Source: Anastatus disparis (Eukaryota; Arthropoda; Insecta; Hymenoptera; Eupelmidae). Taken from it: a DNA stretch of 64,000 nt. A program made the translations under genes and the position numbers. The notes beneath the pieces are model-generated. The model was given only the letters and a program-made list of their open reading frames with translations, was not told the DNA's origin and made no database searches. Numbering within the stretch: the stretch's first letter is position 1; every line of letters begins with the position of its first letter. The stretch lies in contig JAFFSR010000249.1 of assembly GCA_017163975.1 (NCBI GenBank), positions 5,083,001-5,147,000 of the forward strand, written 5' to 3'. Shown piece by piece: positions 24,837 to 36,700 of the stretch.

Positions 24837-24905
24837 AGCGTTAGTAGCGTAATATTTTGGGTTTCCGCTTCGTGTCCTCGAGTGCGTGAGTTGGAACCAC
24901 GGTTA
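24837..24905 (+). ncRNA. tRNA-like (Pol III promoter-like) remnant
   Basis: GCGTTAGTAGCGTAA is followed about 45 bases later by GTGCGTGAGTTGGAACC, then a poly-A run. The spacing and the GAGTTGGAACC segment resemble a decayed A box/B box pair, and the layout parallels the clearer case at 29535. A real tRNA is unlikely. It may be a SINE head. Confidence 0.25.
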
Positions 24906-25067
24906 GGTAAAAAAAAATTCTTCTTTCTGTGTTTTTTATATGGAATGTTTTAAGCGAGTAACAAATTGTGCTAATGGATTGTAAAATAGGTTTCTGAAAA
25001 AATATCTGTAATTAAAATGACAACCTTTGTATATCAAAATGATTTCTAAAACGTCGTGAAATGATTA

Positions 25068-25620
25068 CAGCAAACTTACTGTCACCTTTTAGTCATTGTT
25101 CTGAATATTGCTGTAATGTTTCCAAATGTTTGTGGAAAAACCTTTCAGAAAGATAATATTGTTATAAAAGTGGACATCAAAAACCTGTAACAAGATAACA
25201 GAAAAGTAGCAGAAACGTTTCAGTAACATTGCTGAAAAATTTCGGTCATCTTTTTCTAATACAACTGAAATATTTCAGTAATGTTTCTATAAGAATGTTG
25301 AAATTTCGTCATACATATAAAAATATCACTAGAGATTGCTGAATCCTGAAATCAGGATTGCAGAAACATTATTGAAATATTTCAGTAAGTTTTTTTAATA
25401 TCACAATGTAATGGAAACAACCATTTCCATAACGCAGGAATATTGCTTAAATGTTAGTGAAGGATTACAAACACCTTACTGTAATCTTTCACTCATCGTT
25501 CTGAATATTACAGTAATATAACTGAATCGTTGCAGAAACCTTTCAGCAAGATAACATTGTTATAAAAGCGGACATGGAAAGATTGAAGCAAGAACACGGA
25601 AAAGGGACAGCTACAATGCA
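25068..25620 (+). repeat. direct duplication of a repeat segment, offset about 397 bases
   Basis: GATTACAGCAAACTTACTGTCACC...CTTTCAGAAAGATAATATTGTTATAAAAGTGG at 25068-25175 recurs with substitutions at 25465-25570. The sequence around is a loose mixture of ACAGAAACCTTTCAG and ATATTTCAGTAATGTT motifs up to about 25700. No coding pattern. Confidence 0.55.
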
Positions 25621-25849
25621 GTAACATTGCTAAAAGGTGTAATATTCATAATGAAAGATTACAGAAATCTTTCAGAAAGATTACATGCTGACTGGGTTTA
25701 TTCTCAAATAATTACGATTTAAAAATCATATCTAAAAAAGTACAATCGTTAATAATTTTTTATGATTATAGAATTTTTGCAATAGCTTTTGCAGTTTCGA
25801 TTGTCTTCATGTTCTTGCAGTGGACATTTTGATATTTCTTAAATGATTT

Positions 25850-26809
25850 CCCATTTCATAATATACATAAAATACGCGATGGAATAAGACTCTAATAGCC
25901 ATGGCTGTTTCAAAATATCCATTAATTTTTCAAAAGAAAAACATCGTTTCGTCTTAATCGTTAAAATGCCTCTTCAGGTTCTATAATAAAAAACAGAAAC
26001 AATAATGATCAGCGATCGAGATACATAACTTATTATAAACGTAATCATACTAAAGAAAGATAGTGATATAATTATGATACAATCTAAACAAAAACTCACA
26101 AATATAGATGTCAATATATCACATAATTACTGATTTTGTATATTTTTTTTGTTACGAGAAAATTTTTTGCATAGTAAATGCATCGTCATGTTAAGGCTCC
26201 TCATAAATATTACAATTATACAGTTGATAAAGCCAAGTTACGATAATCTCTTAAGGCTTGTATTTCACAATATTAAAGCTATCTCGCCTATGCGCGGTCG
26301 TTTCCCTTGCATAGAGGACAGGTGTGTTCGCTTCACATACATAGTTTATATTCTGTCCCATGTAAATAACAATCTTAAAATTCGATTTAATTGACTATAG
26401 ATAAATTACACTTAATATACTGTTTAGCTTTTCTGTGTCGTGTATTCTGTTACAATTTCTATAACTTTCAATGCATATCATTTTCGATAATAATCTCCTT
26501 TGGTAATTAAATTCAATGTCAATTATGTTGGAAGGTTATATGTTAGTGTCAAAATTATAGTTCAAATTTTTACAATAGTTAACTATTACAGATTTCTCTC
26601 TTTTACACTTCAAATCACTCTTATGTTCTTTAATCCTGAATTCAAATCTACATTAAGATTCTCCAATATAGTGTATGGGGCAATCTCTGCATTTTATTTC
26701 GTATACTACACATGTCTGTTTTAAGATTGCAATACTGTCTTTACCTAACATGTTCTTAAAGGGTATTTTATTTATGTTTTTAAAGATCAAATAATAATTA
26801 TACTATTTA
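25850..26809 (-). pseudogene. Penelope-like element copy A, GIY-YIG endonuclease end and 3' region
   Basis: On the minus strand, starting near 26809, the translation gives CVVYEIKCRDCPIHYIGES, a stop, then FRIKEHKSDLKCKREKS and VNYCKNLN, the GIY-YIG nuclease of Penelope-like elements in its usual form (Cys-Cys pair, Tyr-Ile-Gly, Arg, Glu-His). The following 3' region to about 25850 matches the plus copy, with landmarks GGGAAACGACCGCGCATAGG and GAACCTGAAGAGGC. RT is absent. The junction at 26809 abuts another insertion. Confidence 0.75.
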
Positions 26810-27912
26810 GGCACGACCGCTATACGGAAGTGCCTTATATTTTCGACATCGCGAAAAATGTAACCCTTTTAAATATGTTATTTTATGATAAAAAAACTTA
26901 TTTTTATAGCAGAATAAGACTATTACGATGCTTCCTTAAAATGTATGTATGGATGTATGTGTGTGAGAAATCAAGTTTATGAATTTTCTCGACGAGTTGT
27001 TATCCGATCTGAATAATTAAAACGGGGAATTATTTTAAATAATAACACAAGTAAACGTTCCTATTTTGAAAAAAATCGTTGGAAGCGTTTTTAAATAGGC
27101 GCCTTTTAAATAGTCAAAAAAATGGATCTTTGGTAATAACTTGCAAACTACGATTTTTTTTAAAGAGTATATAGAATAAAAGTTATAGAATATAGAAAAA
27201 TAAATCTTTTTTATTTAATACATTTTTCTCTAAAGTTGATATTTTTCAAATTGTTCATGAAAAATGTTTAAATCGAAGGCTTTTTAATGATAATTTGATA
27301 AAGATCATTAAAAAAAAATATATGATATTAAAAAGATGTATCTTATTTTTTTCTATAAATTTTATTTTATATACTTTTTTTCGAAATTCGTTCTTTTCAA
27401 GTTATCACCAAAAAATCATTTTTTCAATCTCTAAAGGGATAACTGTATTATAATCGCTCCAATGATTTTTTTTTAAGCTGCCAACATTCATTTGTATTAT
27501 TGTTTTAAATCATCCCCCGTCAGAATAATTCAGATCAAATACAAACTTAATACAAAACTTTACTTTTAAGCTATTAAACTATAAAATTATTTTTTTTCTT
27601 GTAACTTTTGATAGATTATCCCATCCAAAACTTTAAAAAGTATAAATTAATGAAAATATGTCTTTTTCACATAGCATAAATTTCTTCGAAATCAGTCAAC
27701 TTAATTCACAAGAAAAATTTAAATGATTATAAATTTTTTTTTTCATATAAATACAATAAACTCAAACCTCCTGTTGAATGTTGCGGTAAAAAATACAATG
27801 AAAAAAAGAAATAAGATCAACTTTTAGTGCTTTTGCGTTTTTAAATGAATTGTTTTGACATTCTTTAAATATCAGATAGCGAGCGCGTAGCGCGAGCTTT
27901 TTTGGTCGTGCC
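26810..27912. mobile_element. insertion with GGCACGACC terminal inverted repeats
   Basis: GGCACGACC at 26810 is answered by GGTCGTGCC ending at 27912. TTA precedes and TTTAA follows. The interior is T-rich and without genes; GCGAGCGCGTAGCGCGAGC, a small GC-rich palindrome, lies near the right end. It separates the two Penelope copies, but Penelope sequence does not resume immediately on the right (GC-rich filler to about 28027), so it may not be a clean single insertion. Confidence 0.4.
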
Positions 27913-28027
27913 TTTAATGCAAGAAGCGAAGCTTGTTGCATGCCTTGCGATGCAAGGCCCGAGGACATTTTAGAGCTTCGCTTCGCTGAGCTCTGAAAGA
28001 ACCGAGGTGCGAGCCACAGTTTGTTAT

Positions 28028-29054
28028 GTATTTGATGTTGCCCTATACCATCGCTATGTAGATGATGTCTTAATCTGTATTCATAAAGACAATGCTAATG
28101 GCATTCTAAATATTTTTAACCAATTTGATAAACATCTCTAATTCACTCTATAAAAACCTACAAATAATACAATGAAATATTTAGATATCTCAATACCTTC
28201 CAATGGCAATAATAACATCCTTACAAACTGGTATAGAAAAAACACTCATTCTAATTGTTATTTAAATTTTTTATTACGCTGCCCATTATCACAAAAATTA
28301 GCTATTATTTATAGTTAGGTTGACAAATCGCATTGTCCTCATCTGAGTTCTAACAAGACAATTTTAAATACATCTCACAAACTCTATATGAAAACTTTTA
28401 CCCTTTGAACTTTATTTATCAGTATACCAAAAAACGCATCAAATACCATAATAATGAAATTCAGACTAATTTAATACAAGTTCTGAACTCTAATAATGTT
28501 ACCAACAATAAATATATAGTTCTGCCTTACAACTGAAACCTAGAATTAAAACTTAAAATATTAACAAAAAAGTATAATTATAATTTCATCTTTAAAAACA
28601 TAAATGAAATACCCTTCAATAAAATGTTAGGTAAAGAAAGTATTGAATTTTTATAACAGACATGTGTAGTATACAAAATTAAATGTAGAGATTGCCTTAT
28701 ACATTATATTGGACAATCTAAACGTAGATTTGAATTCAGGATTAAAGAACATAAGAGTGATTTGAAGTGTAAAAGAGAGAAATCTGTAATAGTTGGCTAT
28801 TGTAAAAATTTAAACCATAATTTTGACATTAACATATAACCTTCCAACATAATTGATATTGAATTTAATTACCAAAGGAGATTATTATCGAAAATGATAT
28901 GCATTGAAAGTTATAGAAATTGTAACAGAATACACGACACAGAAAAGCTAAACAGTATATTAAGTGTAATTTATCTATATTCAATTAAATCAAATTTTAA
29001 CATTGTTATTTACATAAGTCAGAATATTAACTATGTACGTGAAGCGAACACACC
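28028..29054 (+). pseudogene. Penelope-like element copy B, reverse transcriptase palm and GIY-YIG endonuclease
   Basis: Starting at 28028 the frame gives YHRYVDDVLICIHKDN, with the catalytic Tyr-Val-Asp-Asp, then MKYLDISI, NWYRKNTHSNCYLNFL and, after several stops and frame changes, KIKCRDCLIHYIGQSKRRFE and IKEHKSDLKC. This is the Penelope RT palm/thumb followed by the GIY-YIG nuclease. Only the C-terminal half of the protein remains; fingers and upstream domains are missing. The copy continues at 32094 after a 3-kb insertion. Compared with copy A it keeps its Tyr-Ile-Gly and Arg motifs without a stop. Confidence 0.8.
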
Positions 29055-29534
29055 TACACTGAGAGAAAATTCATGCTAATAGAGCATGCGAACTGCCATC
29101 TATGCGAGCATATAAAACATTGATACAAATATGACAGGCCGTGAGAAGCTCTATTAGTATTGGATTACCTTATACTGAAAAAGATGGTATGGTGAGTAAC
29201 TAAAGCATGAACGGCATTCACTGATGACTCGCGTGGTATACTTCGATGACTCCCCACTCTCATATCCTTTGTTTGCTTGAGTCGCCTCCTCTTTTGGATG
29301 GCGACGCGAGCAAATACGGCTGGTCTATACCCAAAATTATGTTGCAAATTTCTTTAACGTATTTTCGTAGCGTGAATCTTTTATTTCTTTTCTTTTTTTA
29401 TGAAGGGAGATACGTTATGAATATAACCTGTTGAACTTTTTAACTTTAAATAATTAATTTTTAACTTAAAATTTAATTATTTTAAACCGCTGGGGGGCAG
29501 ATGAGCATGTACGATTTTACGCCAGAGATATTTT

Positions 29535-29612
29535 GGAGTAGCGTTGGTCTAGTGCGTAACGTTCACGCTTTTCCTTTTGAGTACGCGAGTTCAACTCTCG
29601 GCTAGGGTCACT
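29535..29612 (+). ncRNA. tRNA-like sequence with A and B boxes inside the TIR arm
   Basis: TAGCGTTGGTCTAGTGCGTAA carries TGGTCTAGTGCG, close to the Pol III A box, and GAGTTCAACTCTC 45 bases on matches the B box. GGCTAGGGTCAC and a T run follow, as for a Pol III terminator. The mirrored arm carries the same sequence on the minus strand at 30234-30310. A full cloverleaf was not established; a tRNA-derived SINE head captured by the element is the likelier reading. Confidence 0.45.
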
Positions 29613-30233
29613 TTTTTTTTAATTTTTTTTTTATTGTTTTAATATTTTTTATTCCTTTTTATATTTATTTTTTTTTAGATTTTGTATTTTTTTTAATAAT
29701 TTTAAAATTTAATTTTTTACAAGTACGCTTGTTTTTTTCAATGAAAATTTTTTAAAAATAAATCATTCTTTATAAGTAGTAATTACAAATATTGATAAAT
29801 AAATAATAATGATGTTTATTTTATAATAGTGATGTTTATTTTATAATAGTGATGTTTATTTTATAATAGTATAGTTTAATTTATTTATAATTTAGTTTAT
29901 AAAATTTACAATAAATTACAATAAATAAATTAAACTGAGTTATTATTATTTATGTTATAATATATATTGTATATTGAAATATGTTTATAAAGACAAAATT
30001 GAACTATAGTATTGTAAATATCACTATTATTTATTTATTAATATTTTAAATTATTTTCTATATGAAATAATTTATTTAAAAATATTAATAAAAAAAAAAG
30101 CATATTTTAAGTAACTTGTGAAAAAATAGATTTTAAAATTAATAAAAAAAATAGAAAATAAAAAAAATATAAATAAAAGAAGCAATAAAAACTATTGAAA
30201 TAATAAAAAAAAGTTTAAAAAAAGTGGTTCTAA

Positions 30234-30310
30234 CCAAGAGTTGAACTCGCGTACTCAAAAGGAAAAACGCGAACGTTACGCACTAGACCAACGCTACTTC
30301 GAAATATCTC
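30234..30310 (-). ncRNA. mirror copy of the tRNA-like sequence
   Basis: The reverse complement of this stretch matches 29535-29612 closely (GCGTTGGTCTAGTGCGTAACGTTC; GAGTTCAACTCTTGG). Two Pol III-like heads thus face each other across a 620-base AT-rich loop. Confidence 0.4.
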
Positions 30311-30514
30311 TGGCGTAAAATCGTACATGCTTATCTGCCCCCCAGCGGTTTAAAATGATTAAATTTTAAGTTAAAAATAAATTATTTGAAGTTAAAAAGT
30401 TTAACAGGTTATATTTATAACGTATCTCCCTTCATAAAAAAAGAAAAGAAATAAAAGATTTACGCTACTAAAATACGTTAACAAAATTTGCAACATGATT
30501 TTGGATATAGACCA

Positions 30515-30822
30515 GGGGGCTTATTCAGTAATATCGTAACGTCTAACGGCAAGCTTAACGCCGACGCGCTCATGCGCAGTAATCATTTTTAATATAAATC
30601 GTACGTTAAATTGTAAAACGTTATATTATGCATAACATATGTATATGCATTGACAGAAAAGATTTCTAGAAACAAAAGAATTACTCCGACTTGATTTGAT
30701 CATTCAAATGGAATAATAATTTCTTAGATGTAGGTAACTAGATGTTTGAATTAATTTCTTACTTCACAGATTTTAAGTTATATCTAAGAGAATCGAGATA
30801 TCTTTTCTGTCAGTGTATGATA

Positions 30823-30895
<73 letters not shown>

Positions 30896-31784
30896 GGAAC
30901 ATTATTTTATTATTATTTACATTAGTAATCATGAAAATTATTTGTAATCATACATGGTTAAATGGTAAATTGTGTATAATTTAAAATTCAATTGGATCTG
31001 CAGGTTTTAAAGTGACTTGTGTGTACTTTAATAAAAACGAACAGAAAAAAATAATATAAATATTGTTTTAAATAAACTTATCTTATCACCAATAAAAAAC
31101 GTTTTTCAATAAAATTATATATTAATCTAAATTTGCATTTTATATTCTATAGCATCAACTACAGTTTCTCGATTGAATTGTTAAGTTTGCTGCTGAACTT
31201 AAAAATATTAGTTTTTAAAATTCCGTCTTTCAAAATAAAAATGTTGGCTTGGATAATGTTGAGTTAGAAGAATATATAATAGAAACATGAATACAGATAT
31301 ATTTCTAATATGAATGTTACGTGTTGTGTGTTTTAAGGAAAATGTTGTTAAAATTCCTTTTTTTCTGTATTGGGATTTAAAATGAGTGGATCATGATATT
31401 TTTTCTAATTATTATTTTGGATATATAATTATTAGCATATAAAATTAAATAAGTTATAAAATATTACTTAAGTTTTCATAATACAAGATCTAATATAAAT
31501 CTACAAAAAAACTAGTAAAATTATAATTTATTTGCGTATAAATATGTCAAAAACTTAAACAATTTTTTTTGTAATCATGTTTATTTTGATGTAATAATTA
31601 TTTGAAATTCTTTTAATTTTGAATATTTATTTTGTAAATGTCTGTTGTAAAAGATTTAATAATAAGCTAAAACATTTTTTCATATGTGTTTATTGATTAC
31701 TTGAAAAAGTAGAGTCCTTAACGCTTTTCGACGTCGAAACGTTAAGTCAATCGTTATCGTTAAAAAGTTAGTGAATAACCCCCC
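30515..31784. mobile_element. insertion with GGGGG-TTATTCA ends in the right arm of the 3-kb element
   Basis: GGGGGCTTATTCAGTAA on the left pairs with TTAGTGAATAACCCCCC on the right. The other arm of the host element (GGCTGGTCTATACCC at 29320) shows the uninterrupted site. The target duplication is ambiguous (1 to 4 bases, within CCAG). The 1.27-kb interior is AT-rich, with a (TA)n tract at about 30825-30892 and no gene. It is the youngest layer of this nest. Confidence 0.65.
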
Positions 31785-32093
31785 AGCCGTGTTTGCTCGC
31801 GGCGCCACCCAAAAGAGGAGGCGACTTGAGCAATAGAAGAATGCCATAGTTAGCAGTAAAGAAAGAATAGTGGACAAGCCACGTTTACTTCCTTCACGTC
31901 CCATGAGAGGATACAGCGCTAGCTATCGAAGGATATTAGAGTGGGGAGCTACTAAAGCATGTAAACAAACAGTTTTTGGATAGCACAAACTTCGTAAGAG
32001 TAGATGGCGCTGTTATTAAAGCATAGGATATTACTTACTAACTTTGGATACGTAGACTACATGCTCTATTGGCATGAATTTTCTCTCAGTGTA

Positions 32094-32540
32094 TCCTTTA
32101 TGCATGGGAAACGACCGCGCATAGGCGAGATAGCTTTAATAATGTGTAATACAAGCCATTAGAGATTATCGTAACTTGGCTTTCTAAACTGTATTATTGT
32201 AATATTTATAAGAAACCTTAACATGACGATGCATTTACTATGCAAAAAATTTCCTCGTAACAAAAATAATATACAAAATTAGTTATTATGTGATATATTG
32301 ACATCTATATTTGTAAGTTTTTGTTGAGATTGTATCATAATTATATCACTATCTTTCTTTTGTGTAATTACGGGTATGATAGGTTATGTATCTCGATCGT
32401 CAATCATTATTGTTCATGTTTTTTTATTATGGAACCTGAAGAGGCCGTTCAATGATAAAGGCAAAACGTGGTTTCCCTTTGGAAAAATAAATGGATATCT
32501 TGAAACAGCTATGGATATTAGAGTCTTATTTCATACATAA
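32094..32540 (+). mobile_element. Penelope copy B, continuation of 3' region
   Basis: TATCCTTTATGCATGGGAAACGACCGCGC picks up exactly where copy B stops at 29054. It matches copy A (inverted) to the end, including ATATTTATAAG, GCATTTACTATGC, GAACCTGAAGAGGC and CAGCTATGGATATTAGAGTC. It is non-coding. Confidence 0.75.
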
Positions 32541-32675
32541 ACTTTAAGCTGTTGTTAGATGCAAAACTTTATATAAAATACACGATATTACGATGTTCCT
32601 AATTTCAAAGAATGATCTGTTCGTACACAAAACATGATTTTTTAATGATTTCGAGACAGAACAATTTTTCCATAA

Positions 32676-33200
32676 ATTAACGTGTGTTGAAAAAAAAGTT
32701 AATGTGGGAATGTGTATGTGTATAGGTATTGCGTGAAGTGTATCTATGTCTGTGTATGTAAGTATGTGTCCATGTATTTGTATATATGTATGTGCGTATT
32801 TGTATATGTGCATTTGTATGTATGTATGTATAAATGTGAATGCATGAGTGTGTGCATGTATAAGTGTATGTGTATGTGTGCATATGAGTGTATGCTCATA
32901 TTTATATCTGTATTTGCGTATGAGTGTATGTATATGTATGCATGAGTGTATGCTCATGTTTGTATCTGTATGTGTGTATATGCGATTGTGTATATGTGCA
33001 TGTGTATGTGTATACGTTCATAAACGTACGCGTATGAGTGAATGTGTGTATACTATGTGCATATGTGTATGCATATATGTTTATTTGTGTTTGTCTGTAT
33101 ATATGTGTGTATAAGTATGTATATGAGTGCATGTTTATGTGTGTATGTGTGAATGCCTTTGTGTATGTATGTGTGTGGATGTGTATATAGCGGTAGGTTT
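32676..33200. repeat. imperfect TGTATGTG low-complexity tract
   Basis: About 500 bases of degenerate TGTA/TGTG units with ATGAGTG and ATTTG variants. Apparent Tyr/Cys/Val or Thr/His frames in either strand come from the repeat. Confidence 0.85.
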
Positions 33201-33790
33201 GTTGTTTTTTATAAATAATAACTGTCTTATTTTATCAGTACTACTATTTTTAAAATTTTGGTAACAAAATTTGATTGAATCTACGTGCAATTATTCGAAT
33301 GTTTCTGGTATGTATTTGCAAGTTTATATTCTTATTACCCACAAATTGGAATTGGAATAATACCTACGTTAAAATAAAAATTTTATATATTTATATTCGA
33401 ACTTTTTCAAAAAACTCTCTAATGCTGCACATTTATGTATGTCAATGTCTTAAAAAATTTAAAAAGCTCCAAAACCAAATATGTCTACGGTCAGTGTGAC
33501 GCTTATGCTTTTGTTATGACGGAGCAACGAATTTATTGAAATGGTCGAATTTTTCGATGATTAAACGCGAAAATATTTACCAGTGTGAAGAAGAATAAAT
33601 GTATAATTGAAAATATAATCGTTGCGTTTTTTGGTTTAAGCGCTGCACTATTACTGTTTTCGTGGAGTTCTATTGCTGTATCACTTTAATCCTGTACGGC
33701 GATCCGGAACGGACTGTATATGCGAGAAAAAGCACCTCCAGTTTTATTTAAGGAATCGATCAAAAAATACTTTTTTTTTAATTTATATTG
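33201..33790. other. spacer, nothing recognised
   Basis: Mixed-composition sequence between the TGTATGTG tract and the T-rich array. A short GC-richer piece at 33680-33750 (CTGTACGGCGATCCGGAACGG) has no match I could see in the window. Confidence 0.35.
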
Positions 33791-36700
33791 TCTTGTGTTC
33801 TATAATTTTTTTGGGTCCAATATTTTTTTGGGCTCAATATTTTTTCGAATCTTATATTTTTTTGCGCCCTATATTTTTCTAGGCCCAATATTTTTTTGGT
33901 CTCTATTTTTTTAGGCTTTATATTTCTCTGGGCTATATATATTTTTTGGCCTTATATTTTCTTGCGCCCAAATTTTTTCGGCCCATTATTTTTTTTGAAT
34001 TTATATTATCTTGGGTTCTATAATTTTTTTGGGCCCAATATTTTATTGAATCTTATATTTTTTTAGTCTATATTTTTTTGGGCTTTATATTTTTTTGGGC
34101 TTTATATTTTTCTGGGCCATATATTTTTTTGTGCCCAATACTTTTCTAGGGTCAATATTACTTTTTGCCTGTATATTTCTTTGAGCCTTATATTTTTTTA
34201 CGCCCCATTTTTTTTTCGGCTTAATATTTTTTTAAATCCTAAATTTTTTTGGGCCCAATATTTTTATGAGCCCAATATATTTATGAGCTCAATATTTTTA
34301 TGGGCCTAATATTTTTTTGGTCTTTATATTTTTTTGGGCTTTATATTTTTCTGGGCTACATTTTTTTAGGCTAGATACTTTTCTGAACCCAATATTATTT
34401 CGATGTGTATATTTTTTGGGCCTTATACGTTTTTTCGGCCTAATTTTTTTTTCAATCCATATTTTCTTGGGTTTTATAATTCTTTTAGTTCTAATATTTT
34501 TTTTTGGCCCAAAATTTTTTTGGTCTCTTTATTGTTTTAGGCTTTATATTTTTCTGGACCCAATACTTTTCTGAGTCCAATATTATTTTGGTCTGTATAT
34601 TTTTTTGGGCCTTATATTTTCTTGCGCCCAATTTTTTTTGACCCAATATTTTTTTTTAATTCATATTCTCTTGGGTTCTATAATTTTTGTCAAGTCCAAT
34701 ATTTTTTTGGTCTTTATTTTTTAAGCTTTATATTTTTTTGAGCCACATTTTTCTGGGCCCAATATTATTTTGGTTTGTGTATTTTTTTTGGCCTTATATT
34801 TTCTGGTGCCCAATTTTTATCCGTCCAATATTTTTTTTTAATTTATATTCTCTTGGGTTCTATAATATTTTCGGGTTCAATATTTTTTGGGCTCAATATT
34901 TTTTTGAATCTTATATTTTTTAGGCCCTATATTTTTTGAGTCCTATTTTCTTTGAGCCCTATTTTTTTGGGCTTCTTTTTCTTTGTCTTTCATATTTTTC
35001 TAAGCCATATAATTTTTTGGGCCCAATCCAGTTCTGGGCCACTATTATTTTGGTCTCTGTATTTTTTTGGCCCATATATTTTCTTGCGCCTATTTTTTTT
35101 CAGCCCAATAATTTTTTTCAATTTTTTATTTTCTTGGGTTCTACAATTTTTTTGGGTCCAATATTATTTTGGTCTGTATATTTTTTTGGGCCTTATATTT
35201 TCTTGCGCCCAATTTTTTTTGACCCAATATTTTTTTTTAATTCATATTCTCTTGGGTTCTATAATTTTTGTCAAGTCCAATATTTTTTTGGTCTTTATTT
35301 TTTAAGCTTTATATTTTTTTGAGCCACATTTTTCTGGGCCCAATATTATTTTGGTTTGTGTATTTTTTTTGGCCTTATATTTTCTGGCGCCCAATTTTTT
35401 TCGGTCCAATATTTTTTTTAAATTTATATTCTCTTGGGTTCTATAATATTTTCGGGTTCAATATTTTTTTGGGCTTAATATTTTTTTGAATCTTATATTT
35501 TTCAGGCCCTATATTTTTTGAGTCCTATTTTCTTTGAGCCCTATTTTTGGGGCATCTTTTTTTTTGTCTTTCATATTTTTCTAAGCCATATAATTTTTTG
35601 GGCCCAATCCAGTTCTGGGCCACTATTATTTTGGTCTCTGTATTTTTTTGGCCCATATATTTTCTTGCGCCTATTTTTTTTCAGCTCAATAATTTTTTTC
35701 AATTTTTTATTTTCTTGGGTTCTACAATTTTTTTGGGTCCAATATTTTTTTGGGCTTAATATTTTTTTGAATCTTATATTTTTGGGGCCTAACATTTTTT
35801 TGTTCTATTTTTTCTGGACCTTGTTTTTTCGGCCTCTTATTTTTTGTCTTCCATATTTTTCTAGGCCATATATTTTTTTAGGCCCAATATTTTTTTGGGC
35901 CTGATATTATTTTAGTCTCTGTATTTTTTTGGGCCTTATATTTTCTTGAGCCCAATTTTTTTTGGCCCAATATTTTTTTCTAATTCATATTTTCTTGGGT
36001 TCTATAATTTTTTTCGGTCCTATATTCTATTTAGCTCTAAATTTTTCTGGGACTTATATTTTTCAGGCTCTCTATAGTCTTGAGTCCTATTTTTTTGGGC
36101 CCTATTTTTTTGGCCTCTTATTTTTCGGTTCCCATATATTTCTAAGCCTTATATTTTTTTGGACCCACTTTTTTTGAGTCCTATTTTCTTTGGGCTTAAT
36201 ATTGTCTTGGGTTCTAATTTTTCTTAGGCCCAATATTTCTACGATTCCTATATACTCTCTGGCTCTATATTTTTTTGGCCTAATATTTTTTAAAAATTTA
36301 TATTTTCATGGTTTCTATAATTTTTTGGGTCCTATATTTTATTTAGCTCTATATTCTTCTGGGACTTATATTTTTCAAGCCCTACATTTTTTTGAGTCCT
36401 ATTTTCTTTGGGCCCTATTTTCTTCGGCCTCTTATTTTTTGGCTTCCATATTTTTCTAGGCCTTATATTTTTTTGGACCCACTTTTTTTCGATTTCTATT
36501 TTTTTTGGGCCCTATTTTTTTGGGGCCTCTAATTTTTTTAGGTCATTTATTTTTCTGGGCTCTATGTTTTTTTTAATCTTATATTTTTTTGGGCGCAATA
36601 TTTGTTTTATTATTATAGTTTCTCGGTCTCTATTTTTTTAGGCCCAATATTTGTCCGATTGTTTTATATTTTTCATCCAATTTTTTTTAATTCTTATTTA

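Larger units (their letters stand above)
29057..32091. mobile_element. 3.03-kb TIR element with TA duplication, inserted in Penelope copy B
   Basis: The ends CACTGAGAGAAAATTCATG and its inverted match ending CTCTCAGTG at 32091 are near-identical over 32 bases. TA flanks on both sides (29055-29056, 32092-32093). Penelope copy A shows the empty site (ACACCTGTCCTCTATGCA against ACACCTA...TATCCTTTATGCA), so the TA duplication is well supported; that target and size suit a Tc1/mariner-type non-autonomous element. Long arms follow: 29270-29620 pairs with 30230-30514 plus 31785-31830. No transposase was found. Confidence 0.8.

Noticed and set aside
26149..26724. Plus-strand frames of 74-81 codons
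   Set aside because: They are antisense to the Penelope GIY-YIG region and its 3' tail.
32544..33132. Thr/Tyr/His-rich and Cys/Val-rich frames
   Set aside because: Translations of the TGTATGTG low-complexity tract.
33673..36641. Series of Phe/Ile/Leu-rich membrane-like proteins
   Set aside because: They are produced by the T-rich tandem array in all three frames, with no starts, ends or composition conserved beyond the repeat.
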